Below, piece after piece: positions 33,400-42,258 of a stretch of 64,000 nucleotides of DNA. The position numbers and the translations under genes were made by a program. Every line of letters starts with the position of its first letter. The first letter of the stretch is position 1. The notes beneath the pieces were generated by a model. It made no database searches. It had not been told where the DNA came from and saw only the letters and a list, made by a program, of their open reading frames with translations. Source of the stretch: Micromonospora globbae (GTDB taxonomy: Bacteria; Actinomycetota; Actinomycetes; Mycobacteriales; Micromonosporaceae); the NCBI RefSeq assembly GCF_003610785.1, contig NZ_RAQQ01000013.1:1-64000 (forward strand), written 5' to 3'.

Positions 33400-33596
33400 G
33401 ACCTCGCGGTCGCCGAGCGAGGCGTGGTCGATCACGCAGTGGTGGTGGGGGTGGAAGGCGTTGATCCCCGCAGATCGGGCACCGGAACTGCCTGATCGCC
33501 GACTCGGTGGGCGGCACGCGCACCGGGCAGGGCGGGACGGCGCACAGCGGATAGGCTGAGCGGCGGCCCGACAGACGAGTGCGAGAAGGAGCCGTC

Positions 33597-33929
33597 GTGC
33601 GCCCAGGTGGACAGCCGAACATGCAGCAGATGCTGAAGCAGGCGCAGAAGATGCAGCAGCAGCTCGCCAAGGCGCAGGCCGAGCTCGCCGAGGCCGAGCT
33701 GACCGGCACCGCCGGCGGTGGGCTGGTGACCGTGACCGTCGCCGGCACCGGCGAGGTCAAGAGCATCAAGATCGACCCGAAGGCGGTCGACCCGGAGGAC
33801 GTGGAGACCCTGGAGGACCTGGTCGTCGCCGCCCTGCACAACGCCGCCGAGGCGGCTCGGGAGCTGACCGAGCGGAAGATGGGCCCCGTCACCGGCGGCA
33901 TGGGCGGCCTCGGCCTGCCCGGTTTCTGA
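33597..33929 (+). CDS. ybaB: YbaB/EbfC family nucleoid-associated protein
   Basis: 110 residues from GTG 33597, chosen because AAGGAG lies just upstream; GTG 33579 has none. A long N-terminal helix (MQQMLKQAQKMQQQLAKAQAELAEAELTGTAGGG) and VTVTVAGTGEVKSIKIDPKAV are diagnostic. It forms tweezer-like dimers that bind DNA and lies between dnaX and recR as in most bacteria. The -10-like TAGGCT at 33553-33558 suggests a promoter of its own in addition to read-through from dnaX. Confidence 0.93.
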   Translation: MRPGGQPNMQQMLKQAQKMQQQLAKAQAELAEAELTGTAGGGLVTVTVAGTGEVKSIKIDPKAVDPEDVETLEDLVVAALHNAAEAARELTERKMGPVTGGMGGLGLPGF

Positions 33930-33936
33930 GCAGCAG

Positions 33937-34530
33937 ATGTACGAAGGCGCCATCCAGGACCTGATCGACGAGCTGGGCCGGCTGCCGGGCGTCGGCCCGA
34001 AGAGCGCCCAGCGGATCGCCTTCCACGTCCTGTCCGCCGACCCGGCCGACGTCAACCGCCTGGCGGGCGCGCTGCGCAAGGTCAAGGAGCTGGTGCGGTT
34101 CTGCACGAGCTGCTACAACGTCGCCGAGTCCGAGCAGTGCCGGATCTGCCGCGACCCGCGCCGCACCGACGAGGTGATCTGCGTGGTCGAGGAGCCGAAG
34201 GACGTGGTGGCGATCGAGCGGACCGGTGAGTTCCGCGGCCGCTACCACGTGCTCGGCGGCGCGATCAACCCGCTGGAGGGGATCGGGCCGGACAACCTGC
34301 GCATCCGGGAGCTGATGACGCGGCTCGGCGGTGGCGCGGTGCGCGAGCTGATCCTCGCCACCGACCCGAACACGGAGGGTGAGGCGACGGCCACCTACCT
34401 CGCGCTGATGGTCAAGCCGATGGGGATCGCCGTGACCCGTCTCGCCAGCGGCCTGCCGGTCGGCGGTGACCTGGAGTACGCGGACGAGATCACTCTCGGC
34501 CGCGCCTTCGAGGGCCGCCGGGCCGTCTGA
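33937..34530 (+). CDS. recR: Recombination mediator RecR
   Basis: 197 residues, the standard length. Helix-hairpin-helix LGRLPGVGPKSAQRIAFHVL (about 10-29), zinc finger CTSCYNVAESEQCRIC (about 57-72), and a Toprim domain (VICVVEEPKDVVAIERTG; GGAINPLEGIGPDNLRI; LATDPNTEGEATATYL). RecR works with RecF/RecO to load RecA at gaps. It begins 7 bp after ybaB. Confidence 0.96.
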   Translation: MYEGAIQDLIDELGRLPGVGPKSAQRIAFHVLSADPADVNRLAGALRKVKELVRFCTSCYNVAESEQCRICRDPRRTDEVICVVEEPKDVVAIERTGEFRGRYHVLGGAINPLEGIGPDNLRIRELMTRLGGGAVRELILATDPNTEGEATATYLALMVKPMGIAVTRLASGLPVGGDLEYADEITLGRAFEGRRAV

Positions 34531-34783
34531 ACCGGCCCGGACGCCCCGGGTTCTTACCACAGTGGTGGGTGTGGTGGACGCTGCCCGCACTGCTCGCGAA
34601 CCGCCCAAAGCAGCCCGTTACATGTGTCGCCATCGGTCTCCGGCGGGCCGTCGGGTGTCAGAAGGTGTCGGCTTGATAGCGATTGCCGCGCGGGCGTTCC
34701 GCTTTGCAAGTGACCTGTCATAGCCTCCCGCACACGGACCGAGCCACGACTCCGCGTGGTCCGGCGCATGACAGAGGTGAGAG

Positions 34784-36457
34784 ATGCAGGCGAGAAGGCT
34801 CAGAACGGCCGTCGCGATCGCGGCCGTCACCGCCCTGGCGGTCGGCGCCGCCGGGTGCGCGGAGAGTGAGCGTGACGGCGACAGCGGTGAGGCCAAGACC
34901 GGCGGCACCTTCATCTTCGCGGGTGCCGGTGACCCGAAGAACTTCGACCCGATCTTCAACGACGACGGTGAGTCGTTCCGCCCGATCCGGCAGATGTTCG
35001 ACACCCTGGTCACCCACAAGCCGGGCACCGCGGAGCTGACGGGCGGCCTGGCGGAGAGCTGGGAGCACGACCCGACCGGTAAGGTCTGGACGTTCAAGCT
35101 GCGCCAGGGCGTCAAGTTCCACGACGGCACCCCCTTCAACGCCGCCGCGGTCTGCTACAACTTCGACCGCTGGTACAACATGAAGGGCGCCGCCGCCCAG
35201 GCCAACATGATCTACTACATGGACGTCTTCGGCGGGTTCGCGAAGAACGAGGCCGAGGGTGCCGGCGAGTCGATCTACGACAAGTGCGAGGCGAAGGACG
35301 ACAACACCGCCGTCCTCTCGCTCAAGAAGTACAAGGGTGCCTTCCCCGGCGCGTTCGCGCTGACCTCGCTCTCCATCGCGAGCCCCGAGGCGCTCAAGAA
35401 GTACGACGCCGACACGGTCACGCAGAGCGGTGACTCGTTCGCCTACAGCGCGTTCGCCAACGAGCACCCGGTCGGCACCGGCCCGTTCACCTTCGGTGGC
35501 TGGGACAAGGCCAAGGGCGAGATCACCCTCAACCGGAACCCGGACTACTGGGGTGACAAGGCCAAGGTCGACAAGCTGATCATCAAGATCATCAAGGACG
35601 AGAACACCCGTAAGCAGGAGCTGCGGGCCGGTACCGTCCAGGGCATCGACTTCCCGGCCCCGGCCGACCGCAAGGCGCTCGCCGACGAGGGCTTCCAGGT
35701 CATCGACCGGCCGGCCTTCAACATCCTCTACCTGGGCATCAACCAGAAGAACCCGAAGCTGAAGGACCTGCGGGTGCGCCAGGCGATCGCCTACGCCCTC
35801 AACCGCCAGCAGCTCGTGCAGACCAAGGGCCCGGGCGGCGCGAAGGTCGCCGACGAGTTCATGCCGGACACCGTGCTCGGCTACGCCCCGGACGTGCAGA
35901 AGTACGAGTACAACCCGGAGAAGGCCAAGCAGCTACTCAAGGAGGCCGGCGCCGAGAACCTGACGCTGAACTTCTACTACCCGCCGGACGTCACCCGGCC
36001 GTACATGCCGAACCCGCAGGAGATCTTCACCGTCCTGGCGAACGACCTCCAGGCCGTCGGCATCAAGGTGAACGGTGTGCCGCGTCCGTGGAACGGTGGC
36101 TTCAAGGACGACGTGCAGACGTTCGGCAAGCACGACCTGCACATCCTCGGCTGGACCGGTGACTACAACGACCCGGGCAACTTCGTCGGGACGTTCTTCG
36201 GCCGGGGCAAGGCCGAGTTCGGCGACCAGGCGATGACCGAGATGTTCGACGCCATCGGCAAGGCCGACGCCACCGTCGACGAGGCGGGCAAGAAGGCGGC
36301 CTGGGAGCAGGTCAACCGTGACATCGCCAGCAAGTGGCTGCCGGCCGTGCCGGTGTGGCACGCCCCGCCGGCCATCGTCGTGACGAAGGACGTCGAGGGC
36401 CTGGTGGCCAGCCCGCTCACCGACGAGCGGTTCAACACCGTCAGCGTCAAGCAGTGA
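34784..36457 (+). CDS. oppA: Peptide ABC transporter substrate-binding lipoprotein
   Basis: 557 residues. Signal peptide with lipobox VGAAGC (Cys 25). SBP_bac_5 family markers: FDPIFNDDGESFRPIRQMFDTLV near the N-terminus, LAESWEHDPTGKVWTFKLRQGVKFHDGTPFNA, and FTFGGWDKAKGEITLNRNPDYWG. It captures oligo- or dipeptides outside the cell and delivers them to the permeases encoded next. It is separated from the permease gene by a large hairpin, so it is probably made in excess. A 250-bp upstream gap with AT-richer sequence (34665-34725) carries the promoter. Confidence 0.92.
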   Translation: MQARRLRTAVAIAAVTALAVGAAGCAESERDGDSGEAKTGGTFIFAGAGDPKNFDPIFNDDGESFRPIRQMFDTLVTHKPGTAELTGGLAESWEHDPTGKVWTFKLRQGVKFHDGTPFNAAAVCYNFDRWYNMKGAAAQANMIYYMDVFGGFAKNEAEGAGESIYDKCEAKDDNTAVLSLKKYKGAFPGAFALTSLSIASPEALKKYDADTVTQSGDSFAYSAFANEHPVGTGPFTFGGWDKAKGEITLNRNPDYWGDKAKVDKLIIKIIKDENTRKQELRAGTVQGIDFPAPADRKALADEGFQVIDRPAFNILYLGINQKNPKLKDLRVRQAIAYALNRQQLVQTKGPGGAKVADEFMPDTVLGYAPDVQKYEYNPEKAKQLLKEAGAENLTLNFYYPPDVTRPYMPNPQEIFTVLANDLQAVGIKVNGVPRPWNGGFKDDVQTFGKHDLHILGWTGDYNDPGNFVGTFFGRGKAEFGDQAMTEMFDAIGKADATVDEAGKKAAWEQVNRDIASKWLPAVPVWHAPPAIVVTKDVEGLVASPLTDERFNTVSVKQ

Positions 36458-36479
36458 CGTCCGCAGGCTGACGCCGTAG

Positions 36480-36526
36480 GCGGAATCGGCCCGGGTTGGG
36501 GACTTCCCCGCCCGGGCCGATTCCGC
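36480..36526 (+). terminator. Hairpin between oppA and oppB
   Basis: A perfect 16-17-bp inverted repeat (gcggaatcggcccggg / cccgggccgattccgc) with a 15-nt loop. In an operon coding first for the binding protein this probably causes partial termination or protects the oppA message. Confidence 0.75.
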
Positions 36527-36553
36527 GACCATCGAGAGTCTGGTGTGTGAAAG

Positions 36554-37561
36554 ATGTTGCGAGTCATAGTTCGCCGCCTGCTGCAACTGGTGGTGACGCT
36601 CATAGCGCTGTCGGCGCTGATCTTCATCTGGCTGCGGAACCTGCCCGGCGGCCCCGTCGACGCGCTGCTCGGCGAGCGCGCCACCCCCGAGACCCGCGCC
36701 CTGCTGACCAAGGCCCTCGGCTACGACCAGCCGATCCTGGTCCAGTACGGCAAGTTCATGCAGCGGATCCTCACCGGTGACTTCGGCAACTCGATCCGCA
36801 CCGGAGACCCCGTCACCGAGGTGATCGGCCGGGCCTTCCCGGCCACCGTCGAGCTGGCCCTCGCCGCGATGATCATCGCGGTCGGCCTCGGCGTGCCGCT
36901 CGGCTACCTGGCCGCCCGCTGGCGCGGCCGGTTCCTCGACAACCTCACGATCGCCGGCACCCTGCTCGGCATCTCGATCCCGATCTTCTTCCTGGGCTAC
37001 CTGCTCAAGGACGTCTTCACCCAGAACATCCACTGGTTCCCGCCGTCCGGCCGGGTGAGCACGGGCATCGACAACACGAACGTCACCGGCTTCTTCGTCC
37101 TGGACGGCCTGCTGACCCGCGAGTTCGACGCCGCCGCCGACGCACTCTGGCACCTGCTCCTGCCGGCGATCACGCTCGCCACGATCCCGCTGGCCGTCAT
37201 CGTCCGCATCACCCGGGCGAGCGTGCTCGACGTCCTCAACGAGGACTACGTCCGCACCGCCGAGGCCAAGGGCCTGCGGCACCGCACCATCCGGGGCCGG
37301 CACATCCTGCGCAACGCCCTGCTTCCGGTGGTCACGGCCATCGGCCTCCAGACTGGCGCGCTGCTGTCCGGGGCAGTGCTCACCGAGAAGGTCTACAACT
37401 GGGGTGGCCTCGGCACGCTGATCACCGACTCGATCAGCGGCAGCCGGGACTACCCGGTGCTCCAAGCGCTGATCCTGCTCGCCGCACTGGTGTTCGTGGT
37501 GGTCAACCTGCTGGTCGACCTCTCGTACGCCTTCATCGACCCACGGGTGCGTGTGCGATGA
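36554..37561 (+). CDS. oppB: Peptide ABC transporter permease, OppB/DppB type
   Basis: 335 residues. LRVIVRRLLQLVVTLIALSALIF is the first helix, then the typical GGPVDALLGERATPETRALLTKALGYDQPILVQYGKF segment. Five further helices carry the coupling loop VRITRASVLDVLNEDYVRTAEAKGLRHRTIRGRHILRNALLP (EAA motif) that contacts the ATPases. A longer than usual extracytoplasmic loop (about 155-195) is present. Second gene of the importer operon; its end overlaps nothing, and oppC starts 56 bp later. Confidence 0.93.
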   Translation: MLRVIVRRLLQLVVTLIALSALIFIWLRNLPGGPVDALLGERATPETRALLTKALGYDQPILVQYGKFMQRILTGDFGNSIRTGDPVTEVIGRAFPATVELALAAMIIAVGLGVPLGYLAARWRGRFLDNLTIAGTLLGISIPIFFLGYLLKDVFTQNIHWFPPSGRVSTGIDNTNVTGFFVLDGLLTREFDAAADALWHLLLPAITLATIPLAVIVRITRASVLDVLNEDYVRTAEAKGLRHRTIRGRHILRNALLPVVTAIGLQTGALLSGAVLTEKVYNWGGLGTLITDSISGSRDYPVLQALILLAALVFVVVNLLVDLSYAFIDPRVRVR

Positions 37562-37616
37562 GCGGGCGGATGATCACCGGGTCCCGGCCCGGCGGCGAAC
37601 GAAGCGAGGCGACGGC

Positions 37617-38573
37617 ATGAGCGAGCGTAGTATCGGACTGCTCGGCGAGCGTAAGAAGGCGCGGCTGGAGGAACTGGCCCGGGCCAGCGCGGACAAGGGC
37701 GGGGTCAGCCTCGTCCGGGACGCGGCCCGGCGGCTGCGACGCAACCCCGTCGCCATCGTCGGCGCGATCATCGTGGGTCTGTTCGTGCTGGTGGCGGCGT
37801 TCGCCCCGCTCATCGCGCCACACGACCCGGTGCAGCGGTTCGACGAGCTGACCCGCAACCTCACCGTCGACAACATCCCCGGCGCGAGCAGCGAGTTCCC
37901 GCTCGGGTCCGACCCGCTGGGCCGGGACTTCCTGTCGCGGCTCATCTACGGCAGCCGGCAGACCCTCTTCGTCGGCGTCCTCGCCACCCTCATCGGGCTC
38001 GCCTTCGGCGTGGTGTTCGGCGCGCTCGCCGGCGCCTTCGGCGGCTGGATCGACGTCATCCTGATGCGGCTCACCGACGTCATGCTGGCCCTGCCCAGCC
38101 TGCTGCTGGCGATCACCCTGGTCGCCATGGCGAGCAAGTCCAGCCAGTGGACGGTGATCTTCGCGGTCGCCATCGTCAACGTGCCGATCTTCGCCCGCCT
38201 GCTGCGCGGCTCGATGCTCGCGCAGCGGGAGAGCGACCACGTGCTCGCCGCGCGGGCGCTCGGCGTCAAGGAACGCAACATCGTGCTGCGGCACATGCTG
38301 CCGAACTCGCTGACCGCCGTGATCGTGCAGGCCACGCTCACGTTCGCGGTGGCCATCCTGGACGCGGCGGCCCTCTCCTTCCTCGGTCTCGGTGACCCGG
38401 ACATCAACCGGGCCGAGTGGGGCCTCATGCTCGGCGTGGACGGCCAGCGCTACTTCGAGGTACGACCGGAGCTGGCCTACTACCCGGCGCTCGCGATCAT
38501 CGTGGTCGCGCTCGGCTTCACCCTGCTCGGCGAGGCCATGCGCGAGGCCATCGACCCGAAGAACCGGCGGTGA
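37617..38573 (+). CDS. oppC: Peptide ABC transporter permease, OppC/DppC type
   Basis: 318 residues from ATG 37617 (GAGGCGACGGC upstream); an earlier GTG at 37551 inside oppB is less likely. The N-terminal cytoplasmic part ends RRLRRNPVAIVGAIIVGLFVLVAAFAPLIAPHDP, the hallmark of OppC, followed by FPLGSDPLGRDFLSRLIYGSRQTL and the EAA loop RLLRGSMLAQRESDHVLAARALGVKERNIVLRHMLPNS. It forms the membrane channel with OppB. Confidence 0.93.
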   Translation: MSERSIGLLGERKKARLEELARASADKGGVSLVRDAARRLRRNPVAIVGAIIVGLFVLVAAFAPLIAPHDPVQRFDELTRNLTVDNIPGASSEFPLGSDPLGRDFLSRLIYGSRQTLFVGVLATLIGLAFGVVFGALAGAFGGWIDVILMRLTDVMLALPSLLLAITLVAMASKSSQWTVIFAVAIVNVPIFARLLRGSMLAQRESDHVLAARALGVKERNIVLRHMLPNSLTAVIVQATLTFAVAILDAAALSFLGLGDPDINRAEWGLMLGVDGQRYFEVRPELAYYPALAIIVVALGFTLLGEAMREAIDPKNRR

Positions 38574-38618
38574 CGCGGTGCGAGCGACAACGGACCAGCA
38601 CGGTGAGGAAGTGACCCG

Positions 38619-39605
38619 ATGAGCCTGCTCGACGTACGAGACCTGAGCGTCGTGTTCCAGCGGCGCGGCGAGCGGCCGTTCACCGCCGTCGACAAGGTCA
38701 GTTTCACGGTGGAGCCGGGTCAGACCGTCGGCCTGGTCGGCGAGTCGGGCTGCGGCAAGAGCGTGACCAGCCTGGCGATCATGGGGCTGCTGCCCCGCCG
38801 GGGCAACAAGGTCACGGGCGAGGTGCTCTTCGACGGCGCCGACCTGCTGAAGCTGCGGCCGGACGACATGCGGGACCGGCGTGGCCGGGACATCGGCATG
38901 ATCTTCCAGGACCCGCTCTCCTCGCTGAACCCGGTCATCCCGATCGGCATCCAGGTCGCCGAGGTGCTGGAGCGGCACCGGGGCATGGACCACAAGGCGG
39001 CGCTCAAGGAGGCCAAGGAGCTGCTCGACGCGGTCGGCATCCCGGACCCGATGCGGCGGCTCAAGGAGTACCCGCACCAGATCTCCGGCGGCATGCGCCA
39101 GCGCGCGCTGATCGCCATCGCGCTGGCCTGCAAGCCCCGCCTGCTGATCGCCGACGAGCCGACCACGGCGCTGGACGTGACCATCCAGGCGCAGATCCTC
39201 ACCCTGCTCAAGCAGCTCGTCGACGAGACCGGCACGGCGCTCATCATGATCACGCACGATCTCGGTGTGGTGGCCGGCCTCTGCGACACCGTCAACGTCC
39301 TCTACGGCGGCAAGGTCGTGGAGCGGGCGCGGCGGCACGAGCTGTTCGGGCACGCGCGGCACCCGTACACCCACGGGCTGCTCAACTCGGTGCCGCGGCT
39401 CGACTCGCCCCGCGGCGAGCGCCTGCACGCCATTCCCGGATCGGTGGCCGACAACATCCCGTGGGCCGAGGGCTGCGCCTTCGCGCCGCGCTGCCCCAAC
39501 GTGGTGGACGCCTGCCTGGAGGGCCCGCCGCCGCTCGAACCCACCGCCACCGGCGGCGACCTGCGCTGCAACAACCCTGTTTCCGAGGAGGTGGCGGTGC
39601 CGTGA
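38619..39605 (+). CDS. oppD: Peptide ABC transporter ATP-binding protein, OppD/DppD type
   Basis: 328 residues; ATG 38619 follows GAGGAAGTGACC. Walker A GESGCGKS (about 41-48), Q-loop IFQDPLSSLNP, signature ISGGMRQR, Walker B LLIADEPTTALD, H-loop ITHD. The C-terminal oligo-ABC domain has RHPYTHGLLNSVPRLD and the Cys-containing region CAFAPRCPNVVDAC, which may bind an Fe-S cluster or metal in some members. Confidence 0.94.
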   Translation: MSLLDVRDLSVVFQRRGERPFTAVDKVSFTVEPGQTVGLVGESGCGKSVTSLAIMGLLPRRGNKVTGEVLFDGADLLKLRPDDMRDRRGRDIGMIFQDPLSSLNPVIPIGIQVAEVLERHRGMDHKAALKEAKELLDAVGIPDPMRRLKEYPHQISGGMRQRALIAIALACKPRLLIADEPTTALDVTIQAQILTLLKQLVDETGTALIMITHDLGVVAGLCDTVNVLYGGKVVERARRHELFGHARHPYTHGLLNSVPRLDSPRGERLHAIPGSVADNIPWAEGCAFAPRCPNVVDACLEGPPPLEPTATGGDLRCNNPVSEEVAVP

Positions 39606-40699
39606 CCGAGCGGACCGGACCACTGGTCGAACTGCGCGACGTCAAGGTCCACTTTCCGATCAAGAGCGGTCTGCTCGTCGACCGCACCGTCGGCTACGTG
39701 TATGCCGTGGACGGCGTCTCCCTGTCCATCAACGCCGGTGAGACGTACGGGCTGGTCGGCGAGTCGGGCTGCGGCAAGTCGACGCTCGGGCGGGGCCTGC
39801 TGCGGCTCGTCGAGCCGACCGCCGGGGAGATCATCTTCGACGGCACCGACGTGCGCTCGCTCAAGGGCGAGAAGATGCGCCGGGCCCGCCGCCGCATGCA
39901 GATGATCTTCCAGGACCCGCTGTCCAGCCTGGACCCCCGCCAGTCGGTGGAGTCGCTGCTCGTCGAGGGGCTCAAGGCGCACGGGCTGGCCAACGACAAG
40001 GCCGAGACCGGCCGGCGGCTGCGCGAGACGCTCGACGCCGTGGGACTGCCCGCCTCGGCGCTCACCAAGTACCCGCACGAGTTCTCCGGCGGCCAGCGGC
40101 AGCGCATCGGCATCGCCCGGGCGCTGGTGCTCAACCCGGACCTCATCGTCGCCGACGAGCCCGTCTCGGCGCTCGACGTGTCGATCCAGGCGCAGGTGCT
40201 CAACCTGCTCGAGGACCTCCAGGCCGAGCGAGGCCTCACGTACCTGATCATCGCTCACGACCTGGCGGTGGTCCGGCACATCGCGGACACCGTCGGCGTC
40301 ATGTACCTCGGCGGGCTCGTGGAGGAGGCGTCCAGCGACGACCTCTACCGGGAGCCGCTGCACCCGTACACCCGGGCGCTGATGTCGGCGGTGCCGGTGC
40401 CGGACCCGGTGGTGGAGGACCGCCGCGAGCGGATCCTCCTCGCCGGCGACCTGCCGTCGCCCACCAACCCGCCGTCGGGGTGCCGCTTCCACACGCGATG
40501 CCCGTGGGCGCAGCCGACGCGGTGCGCCGACGAGCGGCCGGCGCTGCGGGAGGTGGTCACGGGACACCGCGTGGCGTGCCACTACGCGGAGGACATCGCC
40601 GCCGGCCGGATCCGGCCCCACGAGGTCGAGCCGGAGCTGGTGCGGCCGACCGACGACGCCGCGCCCGGCGACCCGGGCGAGCTGATCCCGACGCCGTGA
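39602..40699 (+). CDS. oppF: Peptide ABC transporter ATP-binding protein, OppF/DppF type
   Basis: 365 residues from GTG 39602, overlapping the oppD stop (GTGA) with GAGGAGGTGG upstream. Walker A GESGCGKST, Q-loop IFQDPLSSLDP, signature FSGGQRQR, Walker B LIVADEPVSALD, H-loop IAHD. The start VKVHFPIKSGLLVDRTVGYVYAVDGVSL is typical of OppF. The C-terminal part (GCRFHTRCPWAQPTRC) is again Cys-rich. Last gene of the five-gene importer. Confidence 0.94.
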   Translation: MTERTGPLVELRDVKVHFPIKSGLLVDRTVGYVYAVDGVSLSINAGETYGLVGESGCGKSTLGRGLLRLVEPTAGEIIFDGTDVRSLKGEKMRRARRRMQMIFQDPLSSLDPRQSVESLLVEGLKAHGLANDKAETGRRLRETLDAVGLPASALTKYPHEFSGGQRQRIGIARALVLNPDLIVADEPVSALDVSIQAQVLNLLEDLQAERGLTYLIIAHDLAVVRHIADTVGVMYLGGLVEEASSDDLYREPLHPYTRALMSAVPVPDPVVEDRRERILLAGDLPSPTNPPSGCRFHTRCPWAQPTRCADERPALREVVTGHRVACHYAEDIAAGRIRPHEVEPELVRPTDDAAPGDPGELIPTP

Positions 40700-40964
40700 C
40701 GGTCCGGTCGGCGGGGCCGGTCTCCGGCTCCGCCGACCGCCCGACCCCTGCCCGCCCTGACCCCCTGCCCGCCCGACGGCCGGGCTGCCGGCCCGAGGTC
40801 CGGGGCCTCGCCGGTCGGTGTCCGGGTACCGGGCCGCTTCAGAGCTGATGTCGTCACCGACATCAACGGTTGCCGACACGGCATCCGTGTCCCACCCGAC
40901 CCTGGGCCCACCTCGTCGGGCCGCGGACGGGCCGCCGCCCGGACGGCAGCACCCGCGGGGCCGC

Positions 40965-41450
40965 TCAGCCCTCGGGACGGTTGAGCAGGGCGACCGCGAC
41001 AGCGTGCACCGCGTCGAGACCCGTGGCGTCGGGCAGCGCCACCCGGCCGCCGGTGACGGCGTACCACTCGTCGGCGTCCTTGTACTGCACGCGCAGCGTG
41101 ACCTGCCCGTCCGCCCACTCGGTGCGCAGCGTCAGCTCGCCGGTGACGACGCCGACCTCGTCGGTCATCACCCCGCCCGGGCCGGCCACGATGTCCGTGG
41201 TCCGATCCTGGGCGCCGCCCGCGCCGCCCGCGCCGCCCGCGCCGCCCGCGCCGCCCGCGCCGGTTCCGCCGGCGCCGGCCCCGCTCGCCGCGTCGGCCTG
41301 CATGCCCGCGCCCGGCACGGCGGCGGTGGCCGCGGCCGGCCCGTCGGCCTGCATGCCGGCGCCGGGCACCGCTCCCGGCCCCTCGGCGCTGCCGTCCACG
41401 TTCATGCCGGCCGTCGTCGGGTCCGGCCCGGTCCCGGACTGGTCGCTCAT
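40965..41450 (-). CDS. Gly/Ala-rich protein with C-terminal conserved domain
   Basis: 161 residues from ATG 41450. The first 85 residues are low-complexity, with VPGAGMQAD twice and a GGA tandem run (GAGGTGAGGAGGAGGAGG). The last ~70 residues (IVAGPGGVMTDEVGVVTGELTLRTEWADGQVTLRVQYKDADEWYAV) look like a folded beta domain. No signal peptide. The run is encoded by a tandem 9-bp repeat (about 41213-41265), so length may vary between strains. Unknown function. Confidence 0.6.
   Translation of the reverse strand: MSDQSGTGPDPTTAGMNVDGSAEGPGAVPGAGMQADGPAAATAAVPGAGMQADAASGAGAGGTGAGGAGGAGGAGGAGGAQDRTTDIVAGPGGVMTDEVGVVTGELTLRTEWADGQVTLRVQYKDADEWYAVTGGRVALPDATGLDAVHAVAVALLNRPEG
41213..41265. repeat. 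Tandem 9-bp repeat (gcgccgccc) in coding sequence
   Basis: Nearly perfect tandem copies of gcgccgccc, about six, encode the Gly-Gly-Ala run. The unit is in frame, so slippage would change protein length without a frameshift. Confidence 0.85.
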
Positions 41451-41508
41451 GCCGGCACCCCACTCCGCGTCCTGCCACCACGCGGACTGTCCGTCCGCTG
41501 ACGCCCGC

Positions 41509-42150
41509 TCATGCACAGCCCTCCAGCATCTCGGTCAGGGCGGCCTTCTCGGCGCTCGTCACCGTCAGCCGCCAGTAGTGCTTGACCGTGACCCAGTTCT
41601 CGGCGTACTGGCACCAGTACGACCGGTTCGCCGGTTTCCACTGGGACGGGTCCTGGTCACCCTTTGCCCGATTGGAGGAGGCGGAAACCGCGATGAGCTG
41701 CGGGCGCGTGGTGTCGTTGGCGAAATCGCCGCGCTTCGCGTCGTCCCACTCGTCGGCGCCCGAGCGCCACGCGTTGGCCAGCGGCACCACATGGTCGATG
41801 TCCACATCAGAGGGATCGGTGAAGGCGCGGCCGTCGTACGCGCTCTCCCACCGGCCGGCCACCACGTTGCAGCCGGAGAGCCGGATGTTGCGGCCGTCCC
41901 GGCGCAGCACCGTGTCGCGTACGTCGCAGTTGGTGCCGGTGTCCCGCCAGTGCGGGAACCGCTCCCGGCTGTACCCCTTCATCGACCCGGCGCTGGCCAC
42001 CGTGAGCTGGCTCAGCTTCTGGATCGCCGTACCGTCGGTGCGGGGCGGCACATCCGGTTCGTCCACCGGCACGCAGCCGGCCGCGCCGAGCGCCAGCGCC
42101 GCGGCGAGCGCGGCCGACAGCGCCGCGCGCGGTCCTGATCTGGTACGCAC
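41509..42150 (-). CDS. Secreted HNH endonuclease family lipoprotein
   Basis: 213 residues from GTG 42150 (GGAGAGG upstream). Signal peptide with lipobox LGAAGC (Cys 26). The mature part carries a DUF1524/HNH-type core: SDVDIDHVVPLANAWRSGA (the D-H pair binds metal), then FANDTTRPQLIAVSASSNRAKGDQDPSQWKP (the N...K/H part) and YWCQYAENWVTVKHYW. Such exported HNH proteins probably degrade extracellular DNA for nutrition. Two CDVRD/GCN Cys may form a disulfide. Confidence 0.87.
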   Translation of the reverse strand: MRTRSGPRAALSAALAAALALGAAGCVPVDEPDVPPRTDGTAIQKLSQLTVASAGSMKGYSRERFPHWRDTGTNCDVRDTVLRRDGRNIRLSGCNVVAGRWESAYDGRAFTDPSDVDIDHVVPLANAWRSGADEWDDAKRGDFANDTTRPQLIAVSASSNRAKGDQDPSQWKPANRSYWCQYAENWVTVKHYWRLTVTSAEKAALTEMLEGCA

Positions 42151-42258
42151 AGACGACACCTCTCCAGCTTGCGGGCTCGTGGCGATCCCGCACAGTACCC
42201 AAGCACGGTTTCGGCGTTTCGTGGCCTCTCCCACATCGTGCGGGAAAGATGGGCAGAC

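Noticed and set aside
30508..33435. A 975-residue open frame on the minus strand across dnaX
   Set aside because: It is the antisense shadow of dnaX, with Arg/Gly-rich composition and no domain; it also runs through the SRP RNA.
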